Of a stretch of 64,000 bases of DNA, positions 62,351 through 64,000 are shown piece after piece. The position numbers were made by a program, and so were the translations under genes. The stretch spans positions 62,001 through 126,000 of the forward strand of contig JBFWNR010000007.1 of the NCBI GenBank assembly GCA_050250955.1. The letters are read 5' to 3'. Below the pieces are notes generated by a model. That model saw nothing but the letters and a program-made list of their open reading frames with translations. It made no database searches and was not told where the DNA came from. Each line of letters begins with the position of its first letter. Position 1 is the first letter of the stretch. The stretch comes from CAWAYR01 sp050250955 (GTDB lineage: Bacteria > Acidobacteriota > Vicinamibacteria > Vicinamibacterales > UBA2999).

Positions 62351-62815
62351 ATGCGAACAGCCCTGCTGGTGGTCGTCCTCGGGGCACTCGGCGCGGCCGT
62401 GCTCGCCGCACAGGCGCCCGCTCCCCCGCCGGCGACGGTGGCGCCGGCCCCGCAGCCGCGCATCGTCGGCACAATGAGCGAGCTCATGGTGCACCTGATT
62501 CGTCCGACATCGGATGCGATCTTCTACATCACCAGCCGCACGCCGACGACGAGCGAGGCGTGGACGGCGCTGCAGGCGCAGGCGCTCACGCTGGCCGAGT
62601 CGGCCAACCTGTTGATGCTGCCGGCGCACGCCCGCGGCCGGCGCCAGTGGCTGGACGACGCAGACCTGATGCGCGAAGCCGGGCGGAAGGCGTTCGCGGC
62701 CGCCAAGGCCAGGGACGTGGCGGCGCTCGAGGCCCTCAACGACGAGCTCTATCAGTCGTGCGTCACCTGCCACGAGCACTTCCGGCCGGGCTACGGCAAG
62801 CGCCCTGGCCGCTGA
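62351..62815 (+). CDS. Cytochrome c'-like exported haem protein
   Basis: The 154-residue protein has a signal peptide (cleavage near VLAAQA), a helical body and a single haem motif CVTCH at the C-terminal end (about residues 138-142), as in the four-helix-bundle cytochromes c'. These bind NO or CO or transfer electrons in the periplasm. It ends 6 bp from the convergent gene. Neighbouring DUF6644-like proteins might be partners (inference). Confidence 0.85.
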   Translation: MRTALLVVVLGALGAAVLAAQAPAPPPATVAPAPQPRIVGTMSELMVHLIRPTSDAIFYITSRTPTTSEAWTALQAQALTLAESANLLMLPAHARGRRQWLDDADLMREAGRKAFAAAKARDVAALEALNDELYQSCVTCHEHFRPGYGKRPGR

Positions 62816-62821
62816 CGCCGA

Positions 62822-64000
62822 TCAGGGCGTGGCGGCCGGCGGCGCGTAGTTCCTGAGGTCGGCGCCGAGCGTCTGCTGGCCCAGCCGGCCGTGGACGGTC
62901 TGGTAGCGTCCGTCGCGCCAGACCACGAAGGTCACCGCGTCGTCGAACGTCAACCTGGTGAACGTCCAGGTCTGCTGCGTCGAGCGGACCCGGTACCCGT
63001 GCATGCCGACGATCACGTCGTCCTTCTGCAGACCGGCACGGGCCGCCCGCTCGCCGAACGTCGTGAACGTGACGCCGTCGGCCGGCGGCGGCCCCTCGAG
63101 CGGCGGCGGTTCGAGACCGCGCGGCAGCGCGGTTCGCAGCAGGCCGACACCGCGGACGCGGTCGGCGGCATCGCCCGACCGCCGCGCCCTCCGCAGATAG
63201 TAGGCGCCGAGCGGCGCATGGTTGTCGTAGCGTTCGGCGAGACCCAGGAGCACGGCTTCGGCATCGGCGTCGCGGCCCTGTCGCTCGAACGCTTCGGCTT
63301 GGGCCTGCAGCCCGGAGTTCGAGCCGACCGCGCCGGCAGCCGCCGCCACCTTGGCGGCGCGCTCGGCCTGGCCGGTGTCGAAGAGGTAGCGGACCAGCCA
63401 CAGCACGTCCCCGGCGGCGCGAACCCGGTTGGCCGAGCGCCAGAACCAGCGCTCGTATTCGACCGCCGCCTCGGCGTCTCGGCCGTCGCGCAGGTGCAGG
63501 CCGGCCAGCTGCGAGCAGGAGTCCACGTCGATCTCGCACGTGGCGGTGGCCAGCGCCACCGACTCGGCCGCCGACGGCTGCAGATCGCTCAGCATCCAGC
63601 GATGCGGCCGGACGTCGTAGTCGAGCACCCCCCCGAACTGCCGTCGCGCGTCGGCCACCGTCGGCGCGCCGTTGGCCAGCCGCCACGCCAGCGTCCACGC
63701 CACCCACGTCTCCGACGGCGCCTGGGCGTGCAGGCGTTCGATCGTCGGAACGGGCGTCGTATCCACCCGCGGCCGCAGGGCCCGCTCGATCGGCCGCAGG
63801 ATCGTCCCGTCGGGCGTCCACGGTGTGAACCAGGCGTCGGCGCTCGGCATCCGGACGGCCTGCCGCCGGTTGGCGACGGCGAGCGCATGCCAGATCGCCG
63901 GCGGCAGCTGGTGCGGCTCGGCGCGCAGCAGCGCCGCCGCGGCGCCGAGCGCGGCCGTCCGATCGGCCTCCTGGTCGGCGATGAGCGCCTGCAGCACCGG
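62822..64000 (-). CDS. TPR-like protein with C-terminal PDZ-like domain (5' end outside window)
   Basis: At least 390 residues are in the window; the frame runs off the right edge and the start is not seen. The visible part has helical repeats (QLAGLHLRDGRDAEAAVEYERWF, LFDTGQAERAAKVAAAAG, QAEAFERQGRDADAEAVLLGLAERY) followed by a PDZ-like end: VTFTTFGERAARAGLQKDDVIVGMHGYRV, then FVVWRDGRYQTVHGRL. No protease triad is visible. It could be a periplasmic scaffold; function unknown. Confidence 0.75.
   Translation of the reverse strand, partial: PVLQALIADQEADRTAALGAAAALLRAEPHQLPPAIWHALAVANRRQAVRMPSADAWFTPWTPDGTILRPIERALRPRVDTTPVPTIERLHAQAPSETWVAWTLAWRLANGAPTVADARRQFGGVLDYDVRPHRWMLSDLQPSAAESVALATATCEIDVDSCSQLAGLHLRDGRDAEAAVEYERWFWRSANRVRAAGDVLWLVRYLFDTGQAERAAKVAAAAGAVGSNSGLQAQAEAFERQGRDADAEAVLLGLAERYDNHAPLGAYYLRRARRSGDAADRVRGVGLLRTALPRGLEPPPLEGPPPADGVTFTTFGERAARAGLQKDDVIVGMHGYRVRSTQQTWTFTRLTFDDAVTFVVWRDGRYQTVHGRLGQQTLGADLRNYAPPAATP

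Overview
The window is very GC-rich (about 70 %) and densely coded on both strands. The gene mix points to a soil-type acidobacterium, most likely class Vicinamibacteria: a DUF1800/DUF1501 pair, two DUF5916 outer-membrane-barrel-like proteins, a 670-residue alpha/beta-hydrolase-domain protein, DUF885, DUF6152 and DUF6644-like proteins, and many exported enzymes and lipoproteins. No phage, insertion sequence with transposase, or CRISPR array was seen. The taxonomic call is inferred from gene content; there is no rRNA to confirm it.

Layout. 1-4470: a sigma-54-dependent activator with a degenerate GGDEF domain (cut by the left edge) is divergent from an HD-GYP phosphodiesterase that carries a near-consensus -24/-12 promoter. 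4489-13573: aminotransferase, small membrane protein, degenerate HATPase, D-aminoacylase-like lipoprotein, spondin lipoprotein, M20 peptidase, secreted unknown, PAP2 phosphatase. 13621-17670: DEAD-box helicase whose Shine-Dalgarno lies in a predicted hairpin, then an electron-transfer module of FMN-binding protein, NapH/NosR-like ferredoxin membrane protein and the flavin transferase ApbE. 17696-26907: exported hydrolase, a strong terminator flanked by inverted repeats, DUF1501/DUF1800, and an operon of Gfo/Idh/MocA, GMC oxidoreductase and VOC protein. 27004-31095: operon of dienelactone hydrolase, an M14 peptidase fused to a NodB-like deacetylase, and an acetyltransferase. 31168-39166: DUF5916 barrel, TPR protein, gamma-glutamyltransferase, active-looking diguanylate cyclase, NHL-repeat protein. 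39197-44768: bPH-like protein, exported HpcH/HpaI-like protein, then a tight operon of amidase, GerMN protein, RNase PH and RdgB followed by a TetR regulator. 44765-44929: a palindromic 165-bp MITE-like element that holds the stop codons of both convergent neighbours. 44926-64000: epimerase, tRNA-Pro(TGG), several small unknown genes, second DUF5916 gene, YaeQ, beta-lactamase-like hydrolase, AMP-dependent ligase, a low-GC secreted protein, a paralogous pair plus DUF6152, DUF885, a DUF6644-like pair, a cytochrome c'-like protein, and a TPR/PDZ-like protein cut by the right edge.

How it works together. Many products carry signal peptides, lipoboxes or Tat motifs, so the window is largely about extracytoplasmic degradation, envelope upkeep and redox chemistry, with cyclic-di-GMP genes interspersed. 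A recurring regulatory theme is a TA-N3-T element 5-9 bases upstream of the start codon (at least 14 genes), which suggests widespread leaderless transcription. Two divergent gene pairs are separated by only 23 and 25 bp with overlapping back-to-back -10 boxes, and a third by 40 bp. The most interesting leads are the sigma-54/HD-GYP locus, the helicase leader hairpin, the leaderless promoters, the palindromic element at 44765-44929 and the M14-NodB fusion.
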